DNA of 64,000 bases from JAJDXW01 sp965202895 (lineage in GTDB: Bacteria; Pseudomonadota; Gammaproteobacteria; HK1). Below the pieces are notes generated by a model that was not told the origin of the DNA, searched no databases, and saw only the letters and a program-made list of their open reading frames with translations. Location of the stretch: assembly GCA_965202895.1 (NCBI GenBank), contig OZ241901.1:2418001-2482000 (forward strand). Reading direction: 5' to 3'. The first letter of the stretch is position 1, and the number at the start of each line of letters is the position of its first letter. Position numbers and translations under genes: made by a program. Positions 34,313 to 42,651 of this stretch are shown piece after piece.

Positions 34313-35425
34313 CTACACCCGCCAGGTGTGGCCGCGGCGAAGGAGCGCGTCGAGGTCCCCAGCCCCGCCCCGCTCCGCGCGAACCCGCTCGCGCTGGGCC
34401 GCCACCGCATCCACGTACTCGGGCGCGGGGTCGCAGAGGACGACCCCGGTCGCGACCGGAAGGTCCGGCGGCTCCATCGCGATGAGGAGCTGGGCGAGCG
34501 CCCGGTTGGTCTCGTCGTGGACCCACACGTCCTCGTCGGTCACCCCGTCGCGGCCGGGCTCCACGACCTCGAGCCGCAGGCGCCGCGGATCGAGCCGGAG
34601 ACCCAGCTCGCCGTTCCGCCCGAAGCGAAGCGGCTCGCCGTTCCGCACCTCGATCTGCGCGGCCGGCGCCCGGTCCCGCGCGGTGAATCCGGCGAACGCG
34701 CCGTCGTTGTAGACCGGGCAGTTCTGGAAGATCTCGATGAAGGAGGCGCCCCGGTGCGCGTGGGCGCGCCGCACCACGTCGGCGAGCCGCGGGCGGACGG
34801 TGTCGATGCCCCGGCCGAGGAAGCGGGCGCCGGCGCCGAGGGCGAACGCGAGCGGCGAGACCGGATGGTCCACCGAGCCCTCCGGGGTGGACGGGGTCCG
34901 GGCGCCTTCGCGGGACGTCGGCGAGTACTGGCCCTTGGTGAGCCCGTATGCCTCGTTGTTGAAGAGGAGCACCTTCACGTCCACGTTGCGCCGGAGCAGG
35001 TGCAGCAGGTGGTTGCCCCCGATGCTGAGCCCGTCCCCGTCGCCGGTCACGAGCCACACGTCGAGCTCCGGGTTGGCGAGTTTCACCCCGGTCGCGAACG
35101 CGGGCGCGCGCCCGTGGATGGTGTGCATCCCGTAGGTGTCCATGTAGTACGGGAACCTCGCCGCGCAGCCGATGCCGGAGATGAAGACGACGCGCTCGCG
35201 CGGGACCCCGAGCTCGGGCATGAGCTGCTGGATGGTCTTGAGGATCGCGTAGTCCCCGCAGCCGGGACACCACCGGACCTCCTGGTCCGAGGCGAAGTCC
35301 TTGGCGGTCGGGGCGGGTACGGGTACGGACACGGACCCCGCCCCGGCGGACGGGGATCCCGCCGGGGGGGGCGCGGACGCCGGCGGCGGCGTCCGGAGGG
35401 AGGCGGCGCCCGCCGCCCCGCTCAC
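34313..35425 (-). CDS. korB: 2-oxoacid:ferredoxin oxidoreductase beta subunit
   Basis: A 370-residue ThDP-binding subunit. GTG 35425 overlaps the korA stop as GTGA. After about 45 Ala/Pro-rich residues the family starts: DQEVRWCPGCGDYAILKTIQ, GIGCAARFPYYM, then the ThDP motif VTGDGDGLSIGGNHLLHL and LLFNNEAYGLTKGQYSPTS. With KorA it oxidises a 2-oxoacid (2-oxoglutarate or pyruvate) to an acyl-CoA and reduces ferredoxin. The long Pro/Ala N-terminal tail is unusual and may mean translation starts further in. Confidence 0.94.
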   Translation of the reverse strand: MSGAAGAASLRTPPPASAPPPAGSPSAGAGSVSVPVPAPTAKDFASDQEVRWCPGCGDYAILKTIQQLMPELGVPRERVVFISGIGCAARFPYYMDTYGMHTIHGRAPAFATGVKLANPELDVWLVTGDGDGLSIGGNHLLHLLRRNVDVKVLLFNNEAYGLTKGQYSPTSREGARTPSTPEGSVDHPVSPLAFALGAGARFLGRGIDTVRPRLADVVRRAHAHRGASFIEIFQNCPVYNDGAFAGFTARDRAPAAQIEVRNGEPLRFGRNGELGLRLDPRRLRLEVVEPGRDGVTDEDVWVHDETNRALAQLLIAMEPPDLPVATGVVLCDPAPEYVDAVAAQRERVRAERGGAGDLDALLRRGHTWRV

Positions 35426-37311
35426 GACCGGGCCTCCAGACCCCGGCGGATCCCGGCCTCGAGCTCGGTCACCCGGAACGGCCGGCCGGCCACCTTCGAG
35501 AGCCCGTCCGCGTCGATCAGGTACTCCGAGCGGAGCAGCCGGAGGAGCTGCCCCTTGTTCATTTCCGGGACGAGGACGGCGCCGAAGGAGCGGAGCAGGG
35601 CCCCGAGGTTCCGGGGCAGGGGCCAGAGATGGCGGAGGTGGACATGGGCGACGTCGAGGCCCTCCGCACGCACCCGCTGCACGGCCTGGTGGATCGCGCC
35701 CCAGGTGGAGCCCCACCCGACCACCGCGAGCGCGGCGCCCGCTTCACCGGCCTCGAGCTCCTGGTCGGGGATGCTCTTCGCGATCCCGTCGATCCTGGCC
35801 GTGCGCACGTCGGTCATGCGCTGGTGGTTGCTCGGGTCGTACGAGATGTTGCCGGTGTCGTAGCCCTTCTCGATCCCGCCCACCCGGTGCTCCAGGCCCG
35901 GCGTGCCCGGGCGCACCCACGGTCGGGCGAGGGTGTCCGGGTCCCGAAGGTACGGGTGGAAGCCCTCGGGGTCCGTGCGGAAGGAGGGCGGGAAGGGCGC
36001 GTAGCCGGAGAGATCGGGGATCCGCCACGGCTCGGAGGCGTTCGCGAGGTAGGCGTCGCTCAGGACCACGACCGGGGTCATGTACCGGGTCGCGATGCGG
36101 GCCGCCTCCACCGCGACGTCGAAGCACTCCGCGGGGCTCGCCGCGGCCAGCACCGGAAGCGGAACGTCGGCCGCCCGGCCGAACACCGCCTGGTAGAGGT
36201 CCGACTGCTCGGCCTTGGTCGGCATCCCGGTGGACGGCCCGGCGCGCTGGGTGTTGATCACGATGAGGGGCAGCTCCACCGTCGCCGCGTACGTGATCGC
36301 CTCCGTCTTGAGCGCGATCCCGGGGCCGGAGCTCGAGGTCACCCCGAGCCCGCCGGCCCAGGACGCGCCGATCGCGGCGCAGACCGCGGCCATCTCGTCT
36401 TCGGCCTGGAACGTCGTCACCCCGAACTCCTTGCGCGCGGCGAGGGCGTGCAGCAGGTTCGAGGCGGGGGTGATCGGATAGGAGGCGAACGTGATCGGGA
36501 GCCCGGAGAGCCGGCTCGCCGCGAGCAGGCCGAAGCCCATCGCCTCGGTCCCGTTGACGTTGCGGTAGAGCCCGGGCGCCATGTCACGCCGGGGGGGGAC
36601 CTCGTAGGGCCCGGTCTCCCCGGGCAGCTCGGCGGTCTCCCCGAAGGCGTGTCCCGCGTTCAGGGCCGCGACGTTCGCGTCGCGAATGGCGGGAAGGTGG
36701 GAGAACTTGGTCGAGAGCCCGTCCACGGTGGGCTCGCGGTCCCGGCCGTAGAGCCACATCAGCAGGCCCAGCACCCACATGTTCTTGCAGCGGACCGCCT
36801 GCTTGTGGGTGAGGCCGAAATCCGCCACCGCCTCCTGGACGTGGCGGGTGACGTCGACCTCGATCCGCCGGTGCGCCGAGAGATCGCCGTTCTCGAGCGG
36901 GTTCCGGTCGTAGCCCGCCTTGCGCAGGTTCCTGGCCCCGAACGCCCCCGTGTCCACGATGAGGAGCCCACCGGGGCCGAGATCCGCCAGGTTGGTGCGA
37001 AGGGCGGCCGGGTTCATGGCGACGAGGACGTCGAGGGTGTCCCCCGGCGTGGTGATCTCGCCGGCGCCGAAGTTGATCTGGAACGCGGAAACCCCGAACA
37101 GGGCGCCGGCGGGGGCGCGGATCTCGGCCGGGAAGTCGGGAAACGTCGAGAGGTCGTTTCCGTGGATGGCGGTGGCGTCGGTGAACTGGAGCCCGGTGAG
37201 CTGCATCCCGTCGCCCGAGTCGCCCGCGAAGCGGACGACGACGTCCGAGAGCGTTTCGCGCGCGCGGCCCGCGCGCGCGCCGGTCTTCACAAGCTCTTGC
37301 GTTGCCGACAT
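35422..37311 (-). CDS. korA: 2-oxoacid:ferredoxin oxidoreductase alpha (gamma-alpha fused) subunit
   Basis: A 629-residue subunit in which the gamma domain (VVVRFAGDSGDGMQLTGLQF, FPAEIRAPAG...GVSAFQINFG) is fused ahead of the alpha domain (FASYPITPASNLLHALA, AEDEMAAVCAAIGASWAG, TSSSGPGIALKTEA and QRAGPSTGMPTKAEQSDL). This arrangement is typical of aerobic-type KorA. ATG 37311 follows ggagcgggag. It is co-transcribed with korB. It probably works as a 2-oxoglutarate or branched 2-oxoacid oxidoreductase; ferredoxin genes are not in the window. Confidence 0.95.
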   Translation of the reverse strand: MSATQELVKTGARAGRARETLSDVVVRFAGDSGDGMQLTGLQFTDATAIHGNDLSTFPDFPAEIRAPAGALFGVSAFQINFGAGEITTPGDTLDVLVAMNPAALRTNLADLGPGGLLIVDTGAFGARNLRKAGYDRNPLENGDLSAHRRIEVDVTRHVQEAVADFGLTHKQAVRCKNMWVLGLLMWLYGRDREPTVDGLSTKFSHLPAIRDANVAALNAGHAFGETAELPGETGPYEVPPRRDMAPGLYRNVNGTEAMGFGLLAASRLSGLPITFASYPITPASNLLHALAARKEFGVTTFQAEDEMAAVCAAIGASWAGGLGVTSSSGPGIALKTEAITYAATVELPLIVINTQRAGPSTGMPTKAEQSDLYQAVFGRAADVPLPVLAAASPAECFDVAVEAARIATRYMTPVVVLSDAYLANASEPWRIPDLSGYAPFPPSFRTDPEGFHPYLRDPDTLARPWVRPGTPGLEHRVGGIEKGYDTGNISYDPSNHQRMTDVRTARIDGIAKSIPDQELEAGEAGAALAVVGWGSTWGAIHQAVQRVRAEGLDVAHVHLRHLWPLPRNLGALLRSFGAVLVPEMNKGQLLRLLRSEYLIDADGLSKVAGRPFRVTELEAGIRRGLEARS

Positions 37312-37419
37312 CGCTCCCGCTCCGGAACCCCGCCGCCCGCCGGGGTGCGGCCAAGCAGGCCATTGTAACGCTTGAAGGTCCGCAGCGGACAGACCGACTG
37401 CACCCGGACCCGGCTCCAC

Positions 37420-37653
37420 TTCACGCTGGCCGACTCACGGCCAGACGGCGATGTCCATCGCCCTTCCTGAAAACGGCGCGTTCTGCGAACGCGGGCTTCC
37501 TGGCTCGCATCGATCAGCGGAGGTCTTGCCGTCCCGTTTGCGGGCGGGACGCCCGCGTCCGGAGGACGCGCCGTTCCCGGGATGTCCGTGTCAGGCCCGC
37601 TCTGATTCGACCGAACCGGGTCCGCCTGCGCGAACCGATTCCGCAGCGCGAAA
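37420..37653. repeat. palindromic intergenic repeat, copy 4 (reverse orientation)
   Basis: Ends are TTCACGCTG (37420-37428) and CAGCGCGAAA (37644-37653). Reverse-complemented, it matches copy 6 along its whole length, including CGGTTCGGTCGAATCAGAGC and the GCCGTCTGGCCGTGAGTCGG end. It lies between the korA promoter side and the coiled-coil gene. Confidence 0.8.
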
Positions 37654-37699
37654 AGGCCCTGCGCCCCGCGGCTCCGGAGGGCCGGCCGGTGAGGTCGGC

Positions 37700-38176
37700 T
37701 CAGTCGGCGGCGGTACCGCGTTCGTCGAGGCGGCCTTCGACGTGGGACTGCCTCTCGGCGAGGCGGCGCATGTCGGCATCGTGGCGTTCGGCGATCTCGC
37801 GCATGCCGGCGTGGTGACGTTCGGCGATCTCGCGCATGCCGTCGTCGTGGCGTTTGCCGTTCTCGCGCATGCCGGCGTGGTGGCGTTCGGCGATCTCGCA
37901 CATGTCGGCGTGGTGGCGTTCGGCGATCTCGCGCATGGCGTCGTCGTGGCGTTTGGCGTTCTCGCGCATGGCGTCGTCGTGGCGTTTGGCGTTCTCGCGC
38001 ATGGCGTCGTCGTGGCGTTCGGCGCGCGCCTGCATCGCGGCCCGGAAGGTCTCCATTGCCCGCTGCAGCTCGCGCCGGTCCGCATCGACGCGCGCGGTCG
38101 AACGCATGATGAGGGTCGCGAGGGCGAGCCCGACCGCGATCACGGTTCCAAGGATCGTGAGGAGGTCGCCTTCCAT
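37700..38176 (-). CDS. membrane-anchored coiled-coil protein with 11-residue repeats
   Basis: A 158-residue protein of no family I recognise. Residues 5-24 form one membrane span (LLTILGTVIAVGLALATLIM). Residues about 30-53 are charged helix. Residues 54-152 are nine units of 11 residues, consensus RH(D/H)DAMRE(N/I)A(K/E), for example RHDDAMRENAK twice in a row. An 11-residue period predicts a right-handed (hendecad) coiled coil rather than the usual heptad type. The unit is rich in His and Met. Orientation suggests the rod is cytoplasmic, inferred from the charges after the span. Confidence 0.75.
   Translation of the reverse strand: MEGDLLTILGTVIAVGLALATLIMRSTARVDADRRELQRAMETFRAAMQARAERHDDAMRENAKRHDDAMRENAKRHDDAMREIAERHHADMCEIAERHHAGMRENGKRHDDGMREIAERHHAGMREIAERHDADMRRLAERQSHVEGRLDERGTAAD
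37721..38017 (-). repeat. 33-base tandem repeat inside the coiled-coil gene
   Basis: Nine direct copies of a 33-base unit (one per 11 residues). The copies nearest the N-terminus are nearly identical in DNA and later ones diverge, as expected for copy-number change by slippage. It is coding, not a CRISPR. Confidence 0.85.
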
Positions 38177-38532
38177 CGTGCTTCCTTCAACGAGGCCCCC
38201 GACCGGACGAGGCGAGGGAGAGGGTAGCCGGCCCAGGCCGCGGCGTCCAGCCTTGACCGACCGGCTGACTGCGCGGGCCCGGGTTGCCGACGGTGGTTGC
38301 CGGCAGCGTGCGTTCGCCACGGCCGCACCCACCCGCGCCGCGGATGGGCTTCCCCCGGCCCGGGCCGCGGACTTCGCCGGGGTACGCCCCCTGCGCCTCG
38401 TCCCGCTCGCGGCGACAAGCAGGCTTCCGAGGCGCCGCACCGGGGCGGCGGCCCCAAGCCGGGCGCGCCCCGATGCCGGGCGCTTCGCTTCGGGCCGCTC
38501 GCCTCCCCCGTGCTTCCGCGATGCGCCTCGGG

Positions 38533-39696
38533 TCAGCCGAGGGCTCGTTCGAGCACCCCGAACAGCCGGTCGACGTCCTCGTCCGTGTTGTAGAGATGCG
38601 GGGTGACCCGCATCGAGGCGCCGCGCACGCTCACGTAGACCTGCTCGGCCGCGAGGGCGGCGAGGAGCCCGGCCGGAAGGCCGCTGCCCGGAAAGCGCAG
38701 GCCGAGGAAGTGGCCGGCGCGAAGAGAGGCGGGCGCGGAGCCGAGACCGAGGCCGGCCGCCCGGGCGGCGACGTCGGCGGTGCGGGCGGCGAGGGTCGCT
38801 TCGATGGCCTCGACCCCCCAGGCGAGGATCTGCCCGAGCGCGGCGTTCAGCATCGGTACGAGGATGAAGTTCGAGCGTTCCCCCACGTCGAACCGGCGGG
38901 CGCCCGGCTGGTACTCGTCCCGGTAGTCGACGAGGCGCGCGAAGTCCTCCGACCCCGCCCGCCCGATCCAGTTGAACTCGATCGGCCTTCCCTCGCGGCG
39001 CTCCGGCGCCACCCACAGGAAGCCGAGCGAGTACGGGCCGAGCAGCCACTTGTAGCCCGCGCAGACCACGTAGTCCGGCTCGACCGCTCCCGCGTCGAAG
39101 CCGAGGGCGCCGGCCGACTGGGTGAGGTCCAGCACGAGGTCGGCGCCGACCTCGCGGCAGCGGGCGCCGATCCGCACGAGATCGAGCCGGCCGCCGTCCG
39201 TCCAGTGGCAATGGGGGAGGGCGGCGACCGCGGTCCGCTCGTCGATCCGGTCGAGGACGGCCCGGGTCCAGTCGTCGTCCTCGGGGCGCGGCACGGTGAC
39301 GAGCGAGGCCCCGTGGCTCTTCGCCACCTCCCGCCATGCATAGACGTTGGAGGGGAACTGCTCGGCGAGGACCACGAGCCCGGCCCCCGGCTCGACGGCG
39401 AGGTTGCGCGCCGCGCACGAGAGCCCGTAGCTCGCGGACGGGACGAGTGCGACCCCCTCCGCGTCCGCCCCGATGATCCGGGCGAACCGTTCCCGCGCCC
39501 GTTCGCCGCCCTCGAAGAAGTCGTCGGGAGAGATGCCCCACGGCCGCGCCTTCGCCCGCACCCCGCGGTCTCCCGCCTCGACCACCGGGTGCATGAGCGG
39601 CCCCATGTACGCACAGTCGAGGTAGGCCACCTCGTCCGGAATGTCGAAGAGATGGCGCTGGCTGGGGATGTGGCGGTCCGAGGCGCCGTTGGTCAC
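38533..39696 (-). CDS. class V aminotransferase-fold PLP enzyme
   Basis: A 387-residue fold-type I PLP protein starting at GTG 39696. The PLP lysine is K216 in VCAGYKWLLGPYSLGF, the ring-contacting Asp is D190 in LVLDLTQSAG, and the phosphate-side patch is VPSASYGLSCAARN. DIPDEVAYLDCAYMGP is the cysteine-desulfurase/kynureninase-like N-terminus. The active-site Cys loop of true desulfurases is not obvious, so this is better described as an unassigned class V enzyme (aminotransferase, lyase or epimerase). Confidence 0.9.
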   Translation of the reverse strand: MTNGASDRHIPSQRHLFDIPDEVAYLDCAYMGPLMHPVVEAGDRGVRAKARPWGISPDDFFEGGERARERFARIIGADAEGVALVPSASYGLSCAARNLAVEPGAGLVVLAEQFPSNVYAWREVAKSHGASLVTVPRPEDDDWTRAVLDRIDERTAVAALPHCHWTDGGRLDLVRIGARCREVGADLVLDLTQSAGALGFDAGAVEPDYVVCAGYKWLLGPYSLGFLWVAPERREGRPIEFNWIGRAGSEDFARLVDYRDEYQPGARRFDVGERSNFILVPMLNAALGQILAWGVEAIEATLAARTADVAARAAGLGLGSAPASLRAGHFLGLRFPGSGLPAGLLAALAAEQVYVSVRGASMRVTPHLYNTDEDVDRLFGVLERALG

Positions 39697-39837
39697 GTTC
39701 CGTCTCCGTCCAGGTCTCGCCCGCGGGTCTCGGTGTCGTCCGGGCCGCGGGACGGGCTCGAGGCGGGCTCCGGGTGGGCGGGGGTCGGGGAACGACGTCC
39801 CCGCCCGCGGCGCCCGCCGGCGCTCCCGAGGCGGCGG

Positions 39838-40776
39838 CTATCCTGCCGCGAGGGGGACGACCTCTTCCGCGACCCGATCGATCGTCTCCCGGATCTCGGA
39901 GGCCGTGGGATGGAAGACGTCCCAGATGATCTCCGTCACCCCGGCCGCGGCGTAGGCCGCGACGTCCTCCGCGATCCGGCCGGGATCCCCGGTCATCAAC
40001 CCCTCGCGCGCGCCGCCCGGGCGGATGGGGCAGCGGAACACGGTCGGCACGCTCGCCGGATCGCGGCCCCGCTCCTCGCACATCCGATCGAGCCGGTCGC
40101 GTTTCGCCCGGAGCTCGGCCGGGTCGAGGCCGGCCGGCGCGCGGAGCCCGATCGGGTGCCAACCGTCCCCCAGCTCCGCCGTCCGGCGCAGGGCGCGCCC
40201 GGTATGGCCGCCGACGATGAGCGGGATCCCGCCCGCCTGGGCGGGCTTCGGGGAGCAGTCGATGTTCGAGTAGCGGTAGTACGCGCCGGAGAACTCGGGA
40301 CGCTCCTCGGTCCACAGGTTCCGGAAGATGCGCATGTACTCGTCGGTGCGGGGCCCCCGCTCCGCGAAGTGGCCGGGGATCCCGAGCGCCCGGTACTCGG
40401 CCTCCCACCATCCCGTCCCGACCCCGAGGAAGATCCGGCCGCCCGACAGCGCGTCGGCCGTCGCACACAGCTTCGCGGTCACGACGGGGTTGCGGTAGCT
40501 GAGGATGAGCACGCTGGTCCCGATCCGGATCCGGTCGGTGGCCCCGGCGAGGAACGAGAGGGTGGCGAGCGGCTCGTAGTAGTCGTAGGCGTCCGCGACG
40601 GGAAAGTGCCCTTGCGGGTGGTACGGGTAGTTGTGGGTCGTCTCCTGGGGCACGACGACGTGGTCGGAGATGGTGACCGAGTGGAAGCCGAGCCGCTCCG
40701 CCTGCCGGGTGAAGCCGACGAGGTTCCCGGGGGTGGCGAGCGAGCCGCGGTTGGAGAGGCTGATGCCGAACTTCAT
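39838..40776 (-). CDS. LLM-class (F420- or FMN-dependent) oxidoreductase
   Basis: A 312-residue luciferase-like monooxygenase-family TIM barrel. Typical patches are MKFGISLSNRG at the start, ERLGFHSVTISDHVVVP, RIRIGTSVLILSYRNP, TADALSGGRIFLGVGTGWW and GIPLIVGGHTGRALRRTAEL with GDGWHP. The F420-type subgroup is suggested by the SDHVVVP and GVGTGWW segments but not proven. It lies 141 bases upstream of the aminotransferase gene on the same strand. Confidence 0.92.
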   Translation of the reverse strand: MKFGISLSNRGSLATPGNLVGFTRQAERLGFHSVTISDHVVVPQETTHNYPYHPQGHFPVADAYDYYEPLATLSFLAGATDRIRIGTSVLILSYRNPVVTAKLCATADALSGGRIFLGVGTGWWEAEYRALGIPGHFAERGPRTDEYMRIFRNLWTEERPEFSGAYYRYSNIDCSPKPAQAGGIPLIVGGHTGRALRRTAELGDGWHPIGLRAPAGLDPAELRAKRDRLDRMCEERGRDPASVPTVFRCPIRPGGAREGLMTGDPGRIAEDVAAYAAAGVTEIIWDVFHPTASEIRETIDRVAEEVVPLAAG

Positions 40777-41396
40777 GGAGCGGGTTTCCCTGGATCGATC
40801 GAGGGCCGGCCGGCCGCCCCGCCCTCGGGCGGGGCGCATCCGGGGTGGATTCAGCGCGTCCGGAAGGGACGGGCGGATTGTACCCGCTTCGGGCCTGCGT
40901 GGCCGTCCGGCCCGTCGTCCCCAGCGATCCGAAGCGGGGGGCGGCCCCGTTCGCCGCGGTCCTTCCGCGGCGGCGCTTCTCCCCGGCCCTCCGCTCTCAT
41001 CCCGGATCTCATCCCGCCGGAGATGCCTCGGCGCATTCCGACCGCTCCGGCAAGCCCTCGTGCGCCGGACCTCGTGCGTCGGCGCGCCGGGAGTACGGGC
41101 GTCTCGCCCGCGCGGACGCCGGGCACGGGCGCCGGCCGACTCCGGGCCGGACGCCCGCGCTCCCGAGGCGGCTTCGGGCAAGCTCGGGAGCGCGGGCCTC
41201 TCTTCAAAGGCCAGCCGACGATGATAGCCATCGGGATCGGGCCGGTCGCGCAGCCGGAGGGATCGGCCGGGTCGTCGAGCAAGCCCGCGCTTCCGGTTGT
41301 CTTCGCAAGCCATCTCGAGCCACGGGTCTTCATCGGCCGTCCACGGCCGCCGGCATGGCAGGATTCTTCGTCGGAGGCCGGTCGGTCGAGTGGGAT
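40777..41396. other. intergenic region
   Basis: About 620 bases with no supported gene. It contains a long inverted repeat (listed separately) and several cggacgcc-rich fragments reminiscent of the dispersed palindromic repeats. Confidence 0.3.
41152..41196. repeat. 15-base inverted repeat
   Basis: GCCCGCGCTCCCGAG (41152-41166) and CTCGGGAGCGCGGGC (41182-41196) are perfect reverse complements around a 15-base loop. It could be a decayed copy of the core of the dispersed repeat family or a terminator-like structure. Confidence 0.5.
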
Positions 41397-41621
41397 TCAG
41401 TCTCCACGGAGAATCTCCCCGATCGCAGCGAGTAGTCCGACCGCGCATTTCACCGCCGTGCCTGCCACGACTGCCACGATGAACCCGATCAAGAGGATCC
41501 ACCCCCCCAACCCGATATCGATCCATCCGAGGACTGGAGCGAGGAAGAAGAGACCCGAGCCGGAGAGGATTACGAGAAAGATAACGGGGTGTTCTTCTGC
41601 GAATTCATCTTCGTGTTTCAC
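41397..41621 (-). CDS. small two-span membrane protein
   Basis: A 74-residue protein with a charged start (MKHEDEFAEEHP) and two hydrophobic spans (VIFLVILSGSGLFFLAPVLG and WILLIGFIVAVVAGTAVKC), ending in LRGD. Its ATG lies 17 bases inside the end of the upstream LLM gene, so the two are coupled. No known family comes to mind. Confidence 0.7.
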   Translation of the reverse strand: MKHEDEFAEEHPVIFLVILSGSGLFFLAPVLGWIDIGLGGWILLIGFIVAVVAGTAVKCAVGLLAAIGEILRGD

Positions 41622-42651
41622 CGCCTGTCCTCCGTCGCCAAGGATGGGTCGGGAGACGGAACGCGGCGGGCCGGAACGCCTCGTATGTCCGGCGCTGGTC
41701 CGCGGGGTCTTCCGAGGGGCAGGCGATGATGTGGGTGGTGATGCCCCCCGCGGCCAGCTCCCGCACCCGCTCCCGGCACTCGTCGGCCGTGCCGAGGATC
41801 GCGATCTCGTCGATCAGGGTGTCGTTGAGCGCCCCCGTGGTCCGCTCCCGGTCGCGCGCGGCCCAGCCCGCCTCGATCTCGGCCGCGGCCTCCGAGAACC
41901 CCGCCCACGCGAGGAACCGGTTGTAGACCGGGGTCGCGTAGTAGGGAGCGAACCGCCGCCGGAAGAGGGCGCGGGCGGCCGGCTTGTCGTCGGTCACCAG
42001 GACCTGGTGCCGGCAGACCACCTCGCGGTCCGCGAGCGCCCGGCCGGCCCGGGCCGCGCCCCGCCCGATGTGCTCCATGATCTTCGGAAGGGCCCGGATC
42101 GGGAACAGGTTCACCACCGTGCCGTCGCCCACCTCGCCCGCGAGCTCCAGCATCCGTCCGCGAAGCCCGGCGAGATGGATCGGCACCGAACCGGCGGGGA
42201 GGGGCGGTTGGCGGTAGCCGTGGCTGTGCAGGGTCTCCCCGTCGAAGCTGCTCCGTTCGCCCGCGAGGAGCGTGCGCACGAGGGCCGTGGTCTCGCGCAC
42301 GCGGGTGAGCGGCTTCGCGAACTCCATCCCGTGCCACCGCTCCATCATGGTCTGGCTCGACGAGCCGAGCCCGAGGATGAACCGCCCGCCGCAGGCGTGG
42401 TGGAGCGTATGGGCGGAGGCCGCGAGGACCGCGGGGGTGCGGCTGTAGACGGGGATGACGGCGGTCCCGATCCGCACCCGGCGGGCCACCGCCCCGACCG
42501 CGGCGGCGAGCGAGAGCGCGTCGATGCCGCCCGAATCCGAGAACCAGACGTCGTCGAAGCCTTCTTCGTCGGCCCAGCGGGCATGGCGCAGGGTGGCTTC
42601 GACCCCGGGCTGGATGGGGACGGTGACCGCGATGCGTTGGGGATGGGTCAA
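41605..42651 (-). CDS. LLM-class flavin/F420-dependent oxidoreductase
   Basis: A 348-residue luciferase-like barrel. I start it at TTG 42651, which overlaps the stop of the upstream phosphatase (TTGA) and has GGAGTG eight bases before. The product begins THPQRIAVTVPIQPG and has WADEEGFDDVWFSDSGGID, RVRIGTAVIPVYSRTP, GGRFILGLGSSSQTM and GSVPIHLAGLRGRMLELAGE. Translational coupling with an alkaline-phosphatase-superfamily gene on one side and a small membrane protein on the other is unusual. Confidence 0.9.
   Translation of the reverse strand: MTHPQRIAVTVPIQPGVEATLRHARWADEEGFDDVWFSDSGGIDALSLAAAVGAVARRVRIGTAVIPVYSRTPAVLAASAHTLHHACGGRFILGLGSSSQTMMERWHGMEFAKPLTRVRETTALVRTLLAGERSSFDGETLHSHGYRQPPLPAGSVPIHLAGLRGRMLELAGEVGDGTVVNLFPIRALPKIMEHIGRGAARAGRALADREVVCRHQVLVTDDKPAARALFRRRFAPYYATPVYNRFLAWAGFSEAAAEIEAGWAARDRERTTGALNDTLIDEIAILGTADECRERVRELAAGGITTHIIACPSEDPADQRRTYEAFRPAAFRLPTHPWRRRTGGETRR

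Noticed and set aside
37721..38017. CRISPR-like regular repeat of 33 bases
   Set aside because: There are no spacers. The repeats are contiguous and encode an in-frame 11-residue repeat.
37700..40468. 922-codon minus-strand frame covering the coiled-coil gene and part of the aminotransferase region
   Set aside because: Upstream of 38176 the sequence is Arg/Pro/Gly-rich and overlaps the real aminotransferase in another frame. The membrane span begins right after ATG 38176.
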